Shown: piece by piece, positions 1-10,956 of the stretch
How positions within the stretch are numbered: the stretch's first letter is position 1
Layout of the letters: every line of letters starts with the position of its first letter
Assembly (NCBI RefSeq): GCF_030272615.1
Contig: NC_081409.1
Span: forward strand, 475,933,573 to 475,997,572
Direction of reading: 5' to 3'
DNA length: 64,000 nt
From: Cryptomeria japonica
Lineage: Eukaryota > Streptophyta > Pinopsida > Cupressales > Cupressaceae
Position numbers and translations under genes: made by a program
Notes under the pieces: generated by a model
Databases searched by the model: none
The model's input: only the letters and a program-made list of their open reading frames with translations
Told to the model about the DNA's origin: nothing

Positions 1-84
1 TTTAACATGTATTCTCATTGTGCATTTTATATTTAATATTATTCGATGCTATGTCACTCTTCTATCTTCTAATTTAATCATTTT

Positions 85-555
85 TTATCAATTTCTTGTC
101 ATTTTGACTTAAAATCAATCTTCTTGATGTCTTGATTAATTTTTTTTTCAATTACGCAATTTCTTGTCCATTGGTATCAATTTGTCTCATTTTCATGTTT
201 GTTGATGTCAATTTATCTTATTTATAGCCTAGTGACATCATTTTGTCCCAATTCTTGTCCTATGATGTCAATTTGTCTCAATTTTAGCTCTAATGATATC
301 AAATTGTCCCCATTTCAGTCCCACGACATCATTTTGTCCCAAAATCTGTCCTAATCATATCAAATTTTCCATATTTCAGTTATCTTATATCAAATTATCT
401 CAAATCTTATATTAATGGCATCAATTTATCCCAGAACTTGTCCCATGACATGATTTTGTCCCAGTTTCATGTCCTTTTGTATCAATTCAGTCCCATTTCG
501 GTTCTATGACATCAATTTGACCTAAACTCTAACCTTTTATGTCGGTTTGACCTAT
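85..555. repeat. Degenerate ~30-bp tandem repeat
   Basis: About a dozen or more imperfect units of 29-33 bases follow one another. Each has the form GAYATCAWTTTGTCCCA followed by a short T-rich spacer containing GTCCTA or GTCCCA. Units are recognisable by eye at about 210, 240, 270, 300, 330, 360, 420, 450 and 510. No open frame follows the repeat. It is probably an old minisatellite or a tandem part of a decayed LTR. Confidence 0.75.
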
Positions 556-1324
556 TCCCCTTTTAGGGTTAATTAGTCATTTAATTAATTAAACATCTTT
601 CATGCTAACATATCCCTCTGAGATAAATAAATTTATTATTTATTTATCCTAATTTCCCTCTTGACAATTAAATGAAGTATTTAGTTTGCTAATTATGAGT
701 GTTGAATGAATTGATAAATTAATATTTAGTAATTTCTCACATTTCTAACTTTTCTTATAACTCACCTTATCTCTTCCACTTTCCCGATTTCTTTCACTTA
801 ACTGCACTAACCTTCTATTTCGCTATCCACTTGGAAATGACACATTTCCATTTTTATTACACTTAACTTAACCTCTCCCTCAATCTTGTCCATCAATTTG
901 AATTAATCTCGTCCATCCATTTGGCCTTCGAATGCTATAAGTTGAGCTTTTTTTGCTCATTCTTGGAACCACGCTTTTCAAATATCCTCACGATCATGCC
1001 GCCTAATTACTTTTATTAAACTTATATGGACTCATCTAATTGAGAGCTACACACCATTAGAGGAGAAAGAAAGAATAAAGAAGCCATGTCAAAGGAATGC
1101 AACTTGGTGATATTGTTTTATGTTTATTTTGCATTTCATTATGATGTCTTTATTGGTTTGATTAGGATTAGTTTGTTCATGATATTTTCTTTGTGTTTGG
1201 CTTATTATATCATGCTTGTAGCCACATAAATTTTTCCATTAAACTATCCTTGGATTCAGGGTATGTGCAAGCTAATGAGTCACAAATTCACGGAAGTTTG
1301 TGTGTTGGAAAACGCGCTCTGCAA
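556..1324. other. AT-rich flank, LTR-like but unassigned
   Basis: No gene is visible. AT-rich stretches rich in TTAATTAA and ATTTATTTAT, then pyrimidine-rich sequence and a GAGAGC-containing stretch near 1042, resemble the layout of LTRs near 13650-14100 and 17090-17640. No LTR partner or target duplication was found. It forms the left flank of the DNA transposon. Confidence 0.35.
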
Positions 1325-1340
1325 AACGGGCCCCCGTTTT
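1325..1340 (+). repeat. Left terminal inverted repeat of DNA transposon
   Basis: AACGGGCCCCCGTTTT matches the reverse complement of 10941-10956 base for base. It contains the motif repeated through both subterminal regions. The flank on its left ends in TGCAA. Confidence 0.75.
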
Positions 1341-1607
1341 CAAAAAATGGGGGCCCGTTATAAAAAATGGGGGCTCGTTAATGGTTCGGCCTCCCGAGCC
1401 GAAAGGTCACGAGGTGCCGAAGCTAAATAAAATGGGCCCCCGTTTATTAAAAAACGGGCCCCCGTTTATAAACAAAACGGGGGCCCGGGCCCATTTTTAA
1501 AAAACGGGCCCTCGTTTTTAAATTCTATTTTTACCATTTTTTTGGACAATTTTTCATTTTCACTGTGACAGTGAGTTGACAAGAAGAGATCAAAAACAGG
1601 CCCCCGT
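1325..1607. repeat. Left subterminal array of GC-rich motif
   Basis: Eight copies of GGGCCCCCGTT or its complement occur here: 1328-1338, 1349-1359, 1369-1379, 1434-1444, 1456-1466, about 1476-1493 (overlapping double copy), 1506-1516 and a shorter one at 1599-1607. Both orientations are mixed. Between copies lies an inverted repeat, TTCGGC and GCCGAA, at 1385-1390 and 1398-1403. Such arrays in other DNA transposons are binding sites for the element's own proteins; that role here is inferred. Confidence 0.8.
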
Positions 1608-2192
1608 GCTGTGGTTTCCACTTCAAGCCTCCACCACTATCCCAGGTACACATTCAGTCATCTATTTTCACATTTCATAATTTTCTTGTATATTTTTCTT
1701 GTTTTTTTATGTATTATTTAGTTTTTTTTTAATTATTTTAGTTTTTTTTTTATAGTAGCATATAAATAAATTATTTTTTATATTTGTAAATTCTTGATTT
1801 TGATCTAAAATATTTTTGAACAGTTAACCCTAAACCGTAATCAACAAATTTAGAAACCAAAACCAAACCTAGATAATTAACAAAACGAAATCGACACAAA
1901 CAAAAAATCGAAAATGAAATGGAAACAAAAACAAAAACGTTCAAAAATGAAATTGAAATAAAACCGAACATATGTACCTAAATTGTTCTTAATCCTCATT
2001 AGGCAATACAAAAGTTACCACTAAATTAGTATAACCTTAAAAGTAATTAACATTACTCTTCAAATTTTAGATATGAAAGTTTAGGCTTAGGTTTATGCCA
2101 TGTCATGGCATAAAGGTCCTATTATGGTTCTATTATGTCATGTGATGGTATAAAAGGATCAATTATATTAGTTGAAGCTATTTGAGAACGTG
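1608..2192. other. Non-coding left arm of the DNA transposon
   Basis: AT-rich, with long T runs near 1700-1760. I see no gene, only short chance ORFs. Confidence 0.5.
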
Positions 2193-2421
2193 AGATAGTC
2201 CTAATGAACACACGAATTAAATTAATGAACCTAGGACAATCACAATGAACATATGATAGTCCCAATGAGCCTCAAATGATCCTAATGAATGTAGGGCAGT
2301 CTTAATGAACCTAAGAAAGTCCTAATGAGCCTAAGAAAGCCATAATGAACTTGGGACAATCCTAATGAACCTAGGATAGTCCTAATGAACCTACAATAGT
2401 GTAAACAAGCCTAGGATAGTG
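2193..2421. repeat. ~20-bp tandem repeat inside the transposon
   Basis: Around ten imperfect units of about 20 bases read AATGAACCTAGGATAGTCCT with variations (CCTAAGAAAGTCC, CCTAGGACAATCA). The array lies in the left arm, between the subterminal motifs and ORF1. It may be a simple minisatellite or a further set of binding sites. Confidence 0.75.
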
Positions 2422-4512
2422 TAATAAAAAATCACTACAAAAAAGACCTCAAATGTGTTAAATGAATTTCCCAATAACGCACTCGTGTTTATCTTTTTTT
2501 GGTCATTTGGCTACCTTTTTTTACAACATCTTGGTGTATACGCCCCTAAGAAGACCTTTTCCTCAAAAATTTCTTGGATCATGAACTCCTCATGTGCACC
2601 AAACATAAGTTGCCACTTGGAAGGTTCTAGTGCACACAATCCTTTCAATCAATCTACTCCATTGATCTCTCAAAACAATCTTAGTCTTTAATCCTCTATC
2701 CTTCATGACTATAAATAAATCATTATATGAGCTATTTTCAAGAACTCTTGTAATGCAATGTTATGTTGCCAATTTAAGCACCTTACATCCTATCTTGGTC
2801 ACAAATCCATCTTGAAGCCATCAACCTTTAGCTACAACAAGAGTTTTCTTTCTGAGATACTATTGTCTTTCATCTTTTATACATTATCCTTTAACTCGAT
2901 CTAAAGGTGGTACTTATGCATAGCATAATGGTTTGAAATTCATAGTTTAAGTCCTTTATTGATTTTTTATGCTTGCTTGCATACACATATATTGCTAGAA
3001 TTTAGCAATTCTTTATAGCTTCTATTCTAGTTTATTTATGAAAGAGTTTAAATGAAGCTATATTTAAAGTCAAAATTGTAAGATCCCCTCAATCATTGAG
3101 GTAGAATTCAAAATTGATTTCACCTCTAATTATATGAAAAATTTAATTTGTCTGTACATATCAAAATCTTTCAAAATTTTGCATATTAAACAATAAAATA
3201 TTGTGATGAACGAGTCTCTAGAGTCTTAAAAACCTTTATTTTCATAAAGTGCCAACACTGCATTTTTCCCCTAAAATATTCTCTTTGATTAATACAAAAT
3301 TTTAAAATGGTTGCCACTAAAAGTATTAGGTCAGCGAAAGGAATTGGGATATTTAAAAATAGGCTTGCATCACTTTTTTAGCTTCATTGAGTTGTAGTTT
3401 GTTCATTGACTTAATAATTAAGTGCTTGCAAGTATGATAGTGGAATTTAGGAATGAGGATCATATAGTATGTTAGGAATTTTATTTGGAATGTTAGTCAA
3501 AATAATATTCTAGTTGATAATTATAAATGCATGTGTAAAATAATGTTGAAATTGATTATTTTAAAAGTAAATATTGCAAGGTTAATTTTGTTTTTAATTG
3601 TTGGCATGTTGTGTTGATTTTTATGTAAGAGTTTCATTTCTTATTCAACTTTGTAAGAGAATTTGTGTATGAATTGATATCTTAAATTTTATAGAAATAT
3701 TATATATGAAAACAAATGATTGCGGAGTTTTATAATAAATGATTTATAGAAAATAATATTTTTTGAAGGTTTTGTAAATTATAATCTTGTGTAGATTTGA
3801 TTATGGGAGAAATTTAATGGTGAAATATGCTTAACTCTTCAAAAGTTTTGATGTTTTGTCTTTACATGACAACCACTTAGAATATAATATGTTTTAAGTA
3901 TGTCATTTATAGTCATGGGAGATTAGTTTTTTTTTAAGATTGTCTGAAGACTAATCAATGTAATATGAATTGATGGCAATTATCTCAAAACTATGTAATT
4001 GAATTCTAATAAATTATCATGTACACTAAAACACTAGAAATATGGAGCATCCAAACACACACGTGCATTTTTCAAAATAACTTTAAGTTAAAGTTAACAA
4101 AATATTATGTTGTCTTAGTAATATTGTTTCCATGCTATATATTCTTACACTAGAAGGAGGATCATCTTATTTCTCACTTCTTTATTGATCTTATGTATGA
4201 AATATTTTATATTGATTTTAATAGTTGATGCATTTTACAAGAAATGAATTTATTAAATTGAATATATAATAGATTTATGATGTTTCATTGAAAGTTTTTA
4301 TTAAGTTTTGTGCGCAAATTTTATATTTCAAGATTCAATAGTATGTAAATGTATATTTTTTTAAGTTCAATATTATATTATATATTTCATGTGTATCTCA
4401 TTCAACAACATAGAAATGTTACTATTTATAAATGTTTTTTTTTAATTTAGTAAAATAGATTCTTCTTTGACATAGAGTTGTATATAATTCATGTATATCT
4501 TTATATATGCAG
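2422..4512. other. Long non-coding stretch upstream of ORF1
   Basis: AT-rich with no convincing coding frame. TATATATGCAG at about 4502-4512 could be a 3' splice site just before the ORF1 start, so part of this stretch may be a leader intron or promoter of ORF1. Confidence 0.4.
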
Positions 4513-4594
4513 GAGTTCTTTGTTATCATGGATGTCTTTGACATAGATGAACTATTAGGTGAAAATCCCCCACCACAACCCCCTCCTCCTCCTT

Positions 4595-4652
4595 CTCCAC
4601 CTCCACCACCACCACCACCACCACCACCACCACCACCACCACCACCACCCCC
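4595..4652 (+). repeat. (CCA)n microsatellite coding for polyproline
   Basis: An almost uninterrupted CCA array inside ORF1 encodes about 20 prolines; the opposite strand reads as a spurious glycine run. Array length is likely to vary between copies. Confidence 0.9.
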
Positions 4653-6255
4653 TAGATTGGATGAAATTCGTTTAAGATAATGAATTAATGAGAACCTACA
4701 AGTGATTGAACAAAACATTGCTGCTATCCAAAATGAGCAAGTCACGCCACCCCATCTTGTAGACTTTGCAAAATCAATGCAAACTGTTGTCGAGTCAGTT
4801 AGATCTGTTGATTCTCAATTAGATCAATTTCATAGACGACGACAAGAGTTGCGTGATTTTTATGCTGATGGTTTAACTTATAGGCAAATCACTGATTTGA
4901 AAATAACCAAAGCTCATTTATGTCCATATTTTACCAACCCAAAAACAAGAGAACCAATGCAACCTAACCAGAAAAGAATTTCAATTAGGTGGTGTGTGCA
5001 TCCAGAAATGGCTAGATACTTTTGGGATAGATGGTGGATGGTTTTTGATTATCCACCACATCGTAATTATGAGGTCCCTTTTTATTTTTTGCAGAAATTA
5101 TACTGAGTTTGTAATGAACCAAAAACCAAATTATTTTGATATTAAGTCATTCCAGGGTGTTGGTCGTGGAATGCCACAACATAGATTAGGGGCACAGAGT
5201 AATAATCCCCTACCGGATCCACCCATAGTTCCACTTGTTGCTCCATCGATTCCTGCAGATGTCCAAAATACATCATTCATTTCGACATTAGATGCTTTGA
5301 CTTCCCTCACAGGTAACCTGAGTGAGCAAGTTGCTCACATGGCATCTGCTCCTCGATGGATGCCACATATGTGTTCGAGTTGTCATGAGACGTGTGTAGG
5401 TCCTACTACTACTGCAGGATCTACTTCAGTTCCAGATGAGCATGATGCAACAGATGATAGTATGATGACATCTTATATGGATTTTCTTTGCTCGGATGTT
5501 CATCTTGACCAGGTATAGATATATATACATGTACACATGTCAATCTTTTTATACTTCATTAAATATAGGTATAAACTAAGTGCATCTCTTTTTTTATACA
5601 ATCTAATACTTCATTAAATAAATTTTGTTTATGTAGATAAGGACTACACCTAATATTAGAGTCAATATTGCATCTACTGGAACACAACTCGGCACACCTT
5701 ATGGGGTATAGTATAAATTTCTATCTAGACATTGTACTAGATCTTTTTAAGTTAATATGTTATCATCGTATACTATATAAATTTTCATGTTGATACATTG
5801 AATGCTTCTTTCTCCAGGATTCAAGTCATGAGGGACCCTCTACATCACATCGAGAAGAGGGTCTGACTATTGTGACACCATCTATGGTATGTATCTTATA
5901 ATTCTTAAATTAAATATGAACTCTTACAATATTGTAACTTAACTTGAAATTATTTAGTACACATATATATTTTCATTAAATATGATTTCATTAAATGCAT
6001 GTATGCAGGTGGACACTACCATTAGGATAGGTTATCCTCATAATTTTGATCAGAGCCAATTTGAATGCACATCAACATCCTTTGAGGTATTAATATGTAA
6101 TACTTAATTTGATCTTATTTTGACTCTTAATTTAAGATTTAATTGGACACTTTGAATTTGACCTTGTACAGGAGTTAGCTAGCACTACATTTGGTGTTGA
6201 TACTGCACAAGATACTGCTAGAGGAGATATTGCTAGAGGATCTGATGAGCATATG

Positions 6256-6777
6256 GTAAGTTTGTAACTTAATTTATGAATTCTACTATATTTGATAAAT
6301 GATTCTTTTAATAGTTAATTTCAAGTAATATTTTAATATTATTTTTTTATTGTACAGCATGAGACAGGTGGATCTGGACCACGTCCCGGGGACAAGAGAG
6401 ATACTGCTAGAGGATCAAATGAGCATATGGTAAGTTTGTAACTTAATTTATGAATTCTACTATATTTGATAAATGATTCTTTTAATAGTTAATTTCAAGT
6501 AATATTTTAATATTTTTTTTTTATTGTACAGCATGAGACAGGTGGATCTGGACCACGTCCCGAGGACAAGAGAGATACTGCTAGAGGATCTGATGAGCAT
6601 ATGGTAAGTTTGTAACTTAATTTATGAATTCTACTATATTTGATAAATGATTCTTTTAATAGTTAATTTCAAGTAATATTTTAATATTATTTTTTTATTG
6701 TACAGCATGAGATAGGTGGATCTGGACCACGTCCCGGGGACAAGAGACCACGAGATGTTATTGATGATAGCACTTAG
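6256..6777 (+). repeat. Tandem exon-plus-intron duplication in ORF1
   Basis: Three successive 174-bp units start at 6358, 6532 and 6706. Each has a 72-bp exon (HETGGSGPRPGDKRDTARGS-type peptide), and the introns at 6256-6357, 6430-6531 and 6604-6705 are each 102 bp and nearly identical. Donor GTAAGTTTG and acceptor TTGTACAG repeat exactly. Because exon length is a multiple of three and introns are phase 0, each duplication adds 24 codons without breaking the frame. The last exon diverges after DKR and ends at TAG. Confidence 0.9.
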
Positions 6778-7632
6778 ATTTTACTGTTTATTTGGCTTTG
6801 ATATGTACTTTTTTATGGACTTTACACATTTGTTTACACATGCACATACTTTATATATATGGATAGTTGCATAATAGGATTAGATCATATATATTTTGTG
6901 CATACTTTATATATTTTGTGCACATTAGATATTATGTGGAGTGAACATCATGTTGCCATCTAGACATATATATGGATTAGATATTATATGGATTATGTGG
7001 ACTTGAAATTTTACTATTTATTTTACGGGCTTTACATATTTGTTTACACGTGCACACACATACTTTATATATATGGATAGTTTCATAATAGGATTAGATC
7101 ATATATATTATGTGCATACTTTATGTGTATTGTGCCCATTAGATATTATGTGGACTTGAAATTATGTGCACATTAGATCATATATATTGACTTGAAATTA
7201 TGTGGACTTGAAATTTTGTGCATACTTTATATATTATGTGGACTTGAAATTTTATTTATGGAAGTTGTGCTTAAACAACTTTATAGGCATTATGTGGACT
7301 TGTAATTTTATTTTTGGAATTTCATTTAAATAGTTCTTGTGATTAGATAAACTAAATGTGCATACATCATGAACTAAGTATTGAAACATATCTTATAATT
7401 ATAACATATTCTAAATTAAAAAGTATCATTTAACAAATATAATGAATAGAAATTGATTAAAACATAATTATCTCATTCATAAATTTGACCAATAGTCTCT
7501 CATTTATGTATATTGTACACAAAATGTAATCAAGAAGACATATCTAAAATAAAATAAACAATCTATTTAAATAACTTTGTTTTCATTGATGCCTTCTACT
7601 TGTGGTAGACCTGAAACAAAATTTTACTAGAT
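6778..7632. repeat. ORF1 3' region with a diverged direct duplication
   Basis: This is the intergenic space between the converging genes. A block of about 80 bases (TTTACAYATTTGTTTACAC...GGATTAGATCATATATATT) at about 6821-6900 recurs at about 7027-7110, and shorter ATTATGTGGACTTGAAATT units recur to about 7310. No gene is seen. It may hold the polyadenylation signals of both genes. Confidence 0.6.
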
Positions 7633-10600
7633 TCATTCCGTTATACCATCTGCATCCTCTCTCTTTTGCAAAGCATCTATAATTGTCTCGCGCTCTTCCA
7701 TAGAGAGAGTCCATAATTGTTTATTAGCAGGCCTGCCATGATATCTATCCAATTTTATATTAGTTGCCACTACCAAATGCGAGTAATGTATAATCTTCTT
7801 CTCTAATTCATAATCTTCAAATGCGGGCAATCCATTCTTTCTTGTTAGATATTTGCGTAGCCAAGTGCCAACAACAACCACAGATCCTATTGGATAGTCA
7901 TAACCATCATCATCTACTCGAGGAGTAGTTAGCTTATGTTTTGGCTCTACACATCGAGCCAACCAATACTCTGTCCCCTCTTCATTGTCCTCTGGTGCAA
8001 CAACAGCATAGACATGTCCTGTGCACAAAACAATTTTATTTTAATATTTAATGAGAAATAAAAACAAAAATATACACTGTAAGATTTCATAAATTTATGT
8101 ACTATTTAATAAATCAAAACAAATTTCAAAAATAATTTTACCTTGTTGTATAAGATCTGAAATGCGATCATAGTCATTTGATGCAAACATTTGATCCATA
8201 TCTTCATCAGTTCTTTCATGCGGATCATTTGCATCTATGGGTGTCAATGATCTTTGTTGCCATTCTTCAACCCATTCTTTATTCTCACAAAATTCCCAAT
8301 CTCCGGAAACACAAAATTGACAAAAGTAAGCAAGTTGCCTTGTGAATATAGTCCATGTGTTTGAATTAGAACTCTTAAATGAATGCCATTTAGCTGATCC
8401 AATGATGGTATTACAATCATGCCGAATAGGAATACTATCTTCCTCTATCAACCAGAAGAAACGTTGAATTGCAGAGTTTTCAGTTGATCCTTTTGACAAA
8501 TTTGAATTGCACCAATCTACAACTGCACGAGCATCTCTGAATTTCACTGCATCCTCGAATTTCAATTGTTCTCTAGCAAGAGCTCTTTTTATATAGGTAC
8601 CGGCTCCATCGTGTTCCCCCTTACCATGTCTCACTTCAAAAAAACTCCATAAATGTTGGACATTGGTTATCTTGTGAACTTTGCATAGCCAATAAAACAT
8701 TCTTGCATTTTTGAATTGTCCAGTGCAGTTATCTGACCATATCATATGTTGTTTCATGTCAATTTCTCTTTCCTTAAGATTATCATAAAATACATCGAAG
8801 CAATGTTGGACAAACTCTGAAGAGTGTAATTGATTATCGCTAACATAGAAATGATACTCCCTCAAAAAATTTCTGTTATCTTCTGTACTGTCATGGTCAT
8901 GTCTATATATAATGTGCACAAATATGGCCACTTGCACTGAGTTGTAGTATTGTGATTGAGTTTCCTCTTGTGGTTTTAGAGTATAATTTTCTGCAAAATC
9001 CACAACTGATACTATTGTTCCAACTGGAAATGTGTTCTTGCATATGCGAAACTGTCCATCAAGCCATCGGGCATGTTGGGAATGTTTCACATATTTTGGA
9101 ACAATATGAGTTTTAAACTCACTAATAAATGCATTCACACTATTCTGTTCTGTAATCAATTCTAAAGGTTTCCCCATCTTTCCATCCTTTAGAGGGTATT
9201 CTATATTTTTAAATCTCCTAACATCAACCATTTTTTGTCCAAACTCAGATGAAACATGTTCATGCAAACATTCACCTATCGAAGAATAGTTCCCACATAA
9301 ATTGCAAAGACCATAAATGCATGAACTGGAAAGAAATAATTGTTCATTAGGTGGTTTACAAAATAAATTTCCAATAAAATCTTTTATAGTTTCAGGTGGA
9401 ACATAAACACCACAATCCTGCACAAGATCATTACCATGCAACATACAACGAATATATCGAAAAATATCATAATAGTAACGAAACTGGACATGAGTTTTAC
9501 AACAACAAGATATTCTTTGTTTATTGATTTTAACATACCAGGGTTTGCATTTTTCAAATGATCTTTGACTAATTCGTAAATTCATTAACATAGATTCATC
9601 ACTAAATTTTTTAAAGAATTCAGTTTGAGTCATGTCAAGAAGATGTTTTGGATGAGGACCATGAATTTTTGATCCCACCCTTAACTTTAAAACATCTCTA
9701 GCATTTGATGAAACTCTAGTGTTATCACGCCAAAATTTTGCAACATTTAATTTCATGTCCGACCTTTGAAGTCTACCACTAAAACTCCAACAATGGTTTA
9801 GTGGATCAATTTCTATTGTGTCTCTTCTTTTGGCCGCTCTTGACAAGGTTCTATGATGTAAGTTCAAATAGCCACTTATATCACTTAACATTCTTTTACT
9901 AACAATCATTTTGTCAACTATAGCAGTCGTTATAACTCTACGTGCTGCATTCTTATCTTTAGATTGACTTGTTTTTCCTATAGAATCGATGGCACTGACA
10001 ACAGTAGATACAACTTGCTTATATGATTCATCTTTTCTTTTTGGTTTTGCATAAATACCTATTTTTTTCATGACTTTATGCATTTTTAACATTTTTATTA
10101 ATTGTAGCATTAATTGACATTGGAATCCTAACTTTTTATTATAGAAAAATTGTTTATATAATCTGTTTGCATGTGTTCTGATTTGTCTCCAAGAAACTAA
10201 CCCATTAAGATTATCTAGCACATTGCTATCAATAGTAAACAAATTACATTCATTTTCTTTTAGAGAGGGTGGTGTAATATTTTCAATTTTTATTTCTTTT
10301 CGTATTGGTGTATGAAATTTATATCCAGCTTCATTTAAATCAGCAATTTGATTGGCATCATAGTCATCGGGATTTAAAAACATACTAGGATTCGCATCCA
10401 CATCAACATTTGCATCAACAGTCATACCCGTGTGTGGTTCTACATTTCTTGCATCCATCATGATGTCTTCAATGGTCTCATCTACAATGGGCACTGAACT
10501 AGATGCTTCAGAAGTGTTATTCAATTGTCGTTGTTGTGATCTTCGATCTCTTTGGCGTTTTGCCTCCTTCTCTCTTTGTGCTTGAATTTCGTCCACTGTC

Positions 10601-10641
10601 ATTGTCCTCTTTTTTTTCTTTTGACGTTGCTTAGAACCCAT
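7633..10641 (-). CDS. Transposase-like ORF2, two exons, apparently intact (961 aa)
   Basis: Exon 1 runs 10641-8142 and exon 2 runs 8018-7633. The 123-bp intron (8141-8019) has GT..AG borders, phase 1, and both exons are open throughout; exon lengths (2500 and 386) fit one 961-codon frame. The N terminus is very basic (KKKKR, then RDRRSQQRQ), a likely nuclear signal. Cys-rich segments (CCCKTH near residue 379; CIYGLCNLCG further on) suggest a zinc-binding fold. Three acidic motifs spaced like a DDE/D RNase H-fold transposase follow: VDFAENYT (D548), SDNCTGQFKN (D637) and HGKGEHDGAG (E676 or D678). The acidic, Tyr-rich C-terminal ~128 residues come from exon 2 and have no fold I recognise. Motifs of this type are, to my knowledge, found in uncharacterised animal transposon proteins, but I cannot name the superfamily; Sola-like or an unnamed group are options. 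Role as transposase is inferred from motifs and position between the inverted repeats. Confidence 0.75.
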
Positions 10642-10823
10642 TTTTACAAACTCCTCTTCAAAAAATAATATCTTTTTACTGAGTTCTTAAAAAAATAGTG
10701 TAAAAAATATTAAAAAGTACTGCCAAATGATGTAAAAAATCTTTGTCAGTACGGATTTCAATGATAGTGTCGTAAATCGATGCAATCTATCATTTTTTTT
10801 TACAGTAACGGTTATTTAGAAAT
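10642..10823. promoter_or_regulatory. Probable 5' region of the transposase gene
   Basis: This 180-bp gap lies between the transposase start and the right subterminal array, so it should hold promoter and leader. It is AT-rich, with TAAAAAATATTAAAAAG near 10699, but no single clear TATA box can be chosen. Confidence 0.35.
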
Positions 10824-10956
10824 GGGGGCCCGTTAGTTTTAATAACGGGGGCCCGTTATTTAAATATCGGGCCCCCGTTTTTAAAACAGGGGCTCGTTGT
10901 TAAATCTAACGGGCAAAAAATGAAACCGGCCCCCGTTTATAAAACGGGGGCCCGTT
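10824..10956. repeat. Right subterminal array of GC-rich motif
   Basis: Six or more copies of the same motif as at the left end, in both orientations: 10824-10834, 10847-10857, 10869-10879, 10889-10897, 10928-10937 and 10946-10956, plus a partial one near 10909. The array is denser and shorter than the left one. Confidence 0.8.
10941..10956 (-). repeat. Right terminal inverted repeat of DNA transposon
   Basis: AAAACGGGGGCCCGTT is the exact reverse complement of 1325-1340. ATGCAAAA follows it; TGCAA(AA) also ends the left flank. Confidence 0.75.

Larger units (their letters stand above)
4528..6777 (+). pseudogene. Transposon ORF1: proline-rich multi-exon gene, damaged near its 5' end
   Basis: The reading frame starts at ATG 4528 (MDVFDIDELLGEN), runs into a CCA-encoded proline tract, and meets consecutive TAA and TGA at 4678-4683. 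The same frame then continues open to 5094 through a basic helix-rich segment (residues around QLDQFHRRRQELRDFYADG). A one-base shift at about 5095 moves it to the next frame, which runs to 5512. Seven further exons follow with consensus GT..AG borders: 5637-5705, 5818-5886, 6009-6086, 6172-6255, 6358-6429, 6532-6603 and 6706-6777 (stop TAG). All introns are phase 0 and all these exons are open, so the 3' part looks maintained. No known domain is recognised. Its place beside the transposase suggests an accessory transposition protein. The two stops could each be a C-to-T change (CAA, CGA), or the model misses an intron. Confidence 0.6.
1325..10956. mobile_element. Large autonomous-looking DNA transposon with two genes
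   Basis: The 9.6-kb unit is bounded by a perfect 16-bp inverted repeat (AACGGGCCCCCGTTTT at 1325-1340; its reverse complement at 10941-10956). Directly inside both ends are arrays of the motif GGGCCCCCGTT in both orientations. The string TGCAAAA lies at both borders (1320-1326 and 10958-10964), so a 5-7-bp target duplication TGCAA(AA) is possible, offset by one base from the inverted repeat. Inside are two divergently placed genes ending toward each other: a proline-rich ORF1 (plus) and a two-exon transposase-like ORF2 (minus). The two-gene plan resembles PIF/Harbinger or CACTA elements, but neither the termini nor the protein motifs fit those superfamilies. Limits are seen in the sequence; the superfamily is unassigned. 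Confidence 0.8.

Noticed and set aside
2433-2445. CACTACAAAAAA, resembling a CACTA transposon terminus
   Set aside because: The only similar string (12111) is in the same orientation, in unrelated context, with no 3-bp target duplication or CACTA transposase between.
4422-4745. Minus-strand glycine-rich ORF
   Set aside because: It is the antisense shadow of the CCA/polyproline tract of ORF1.
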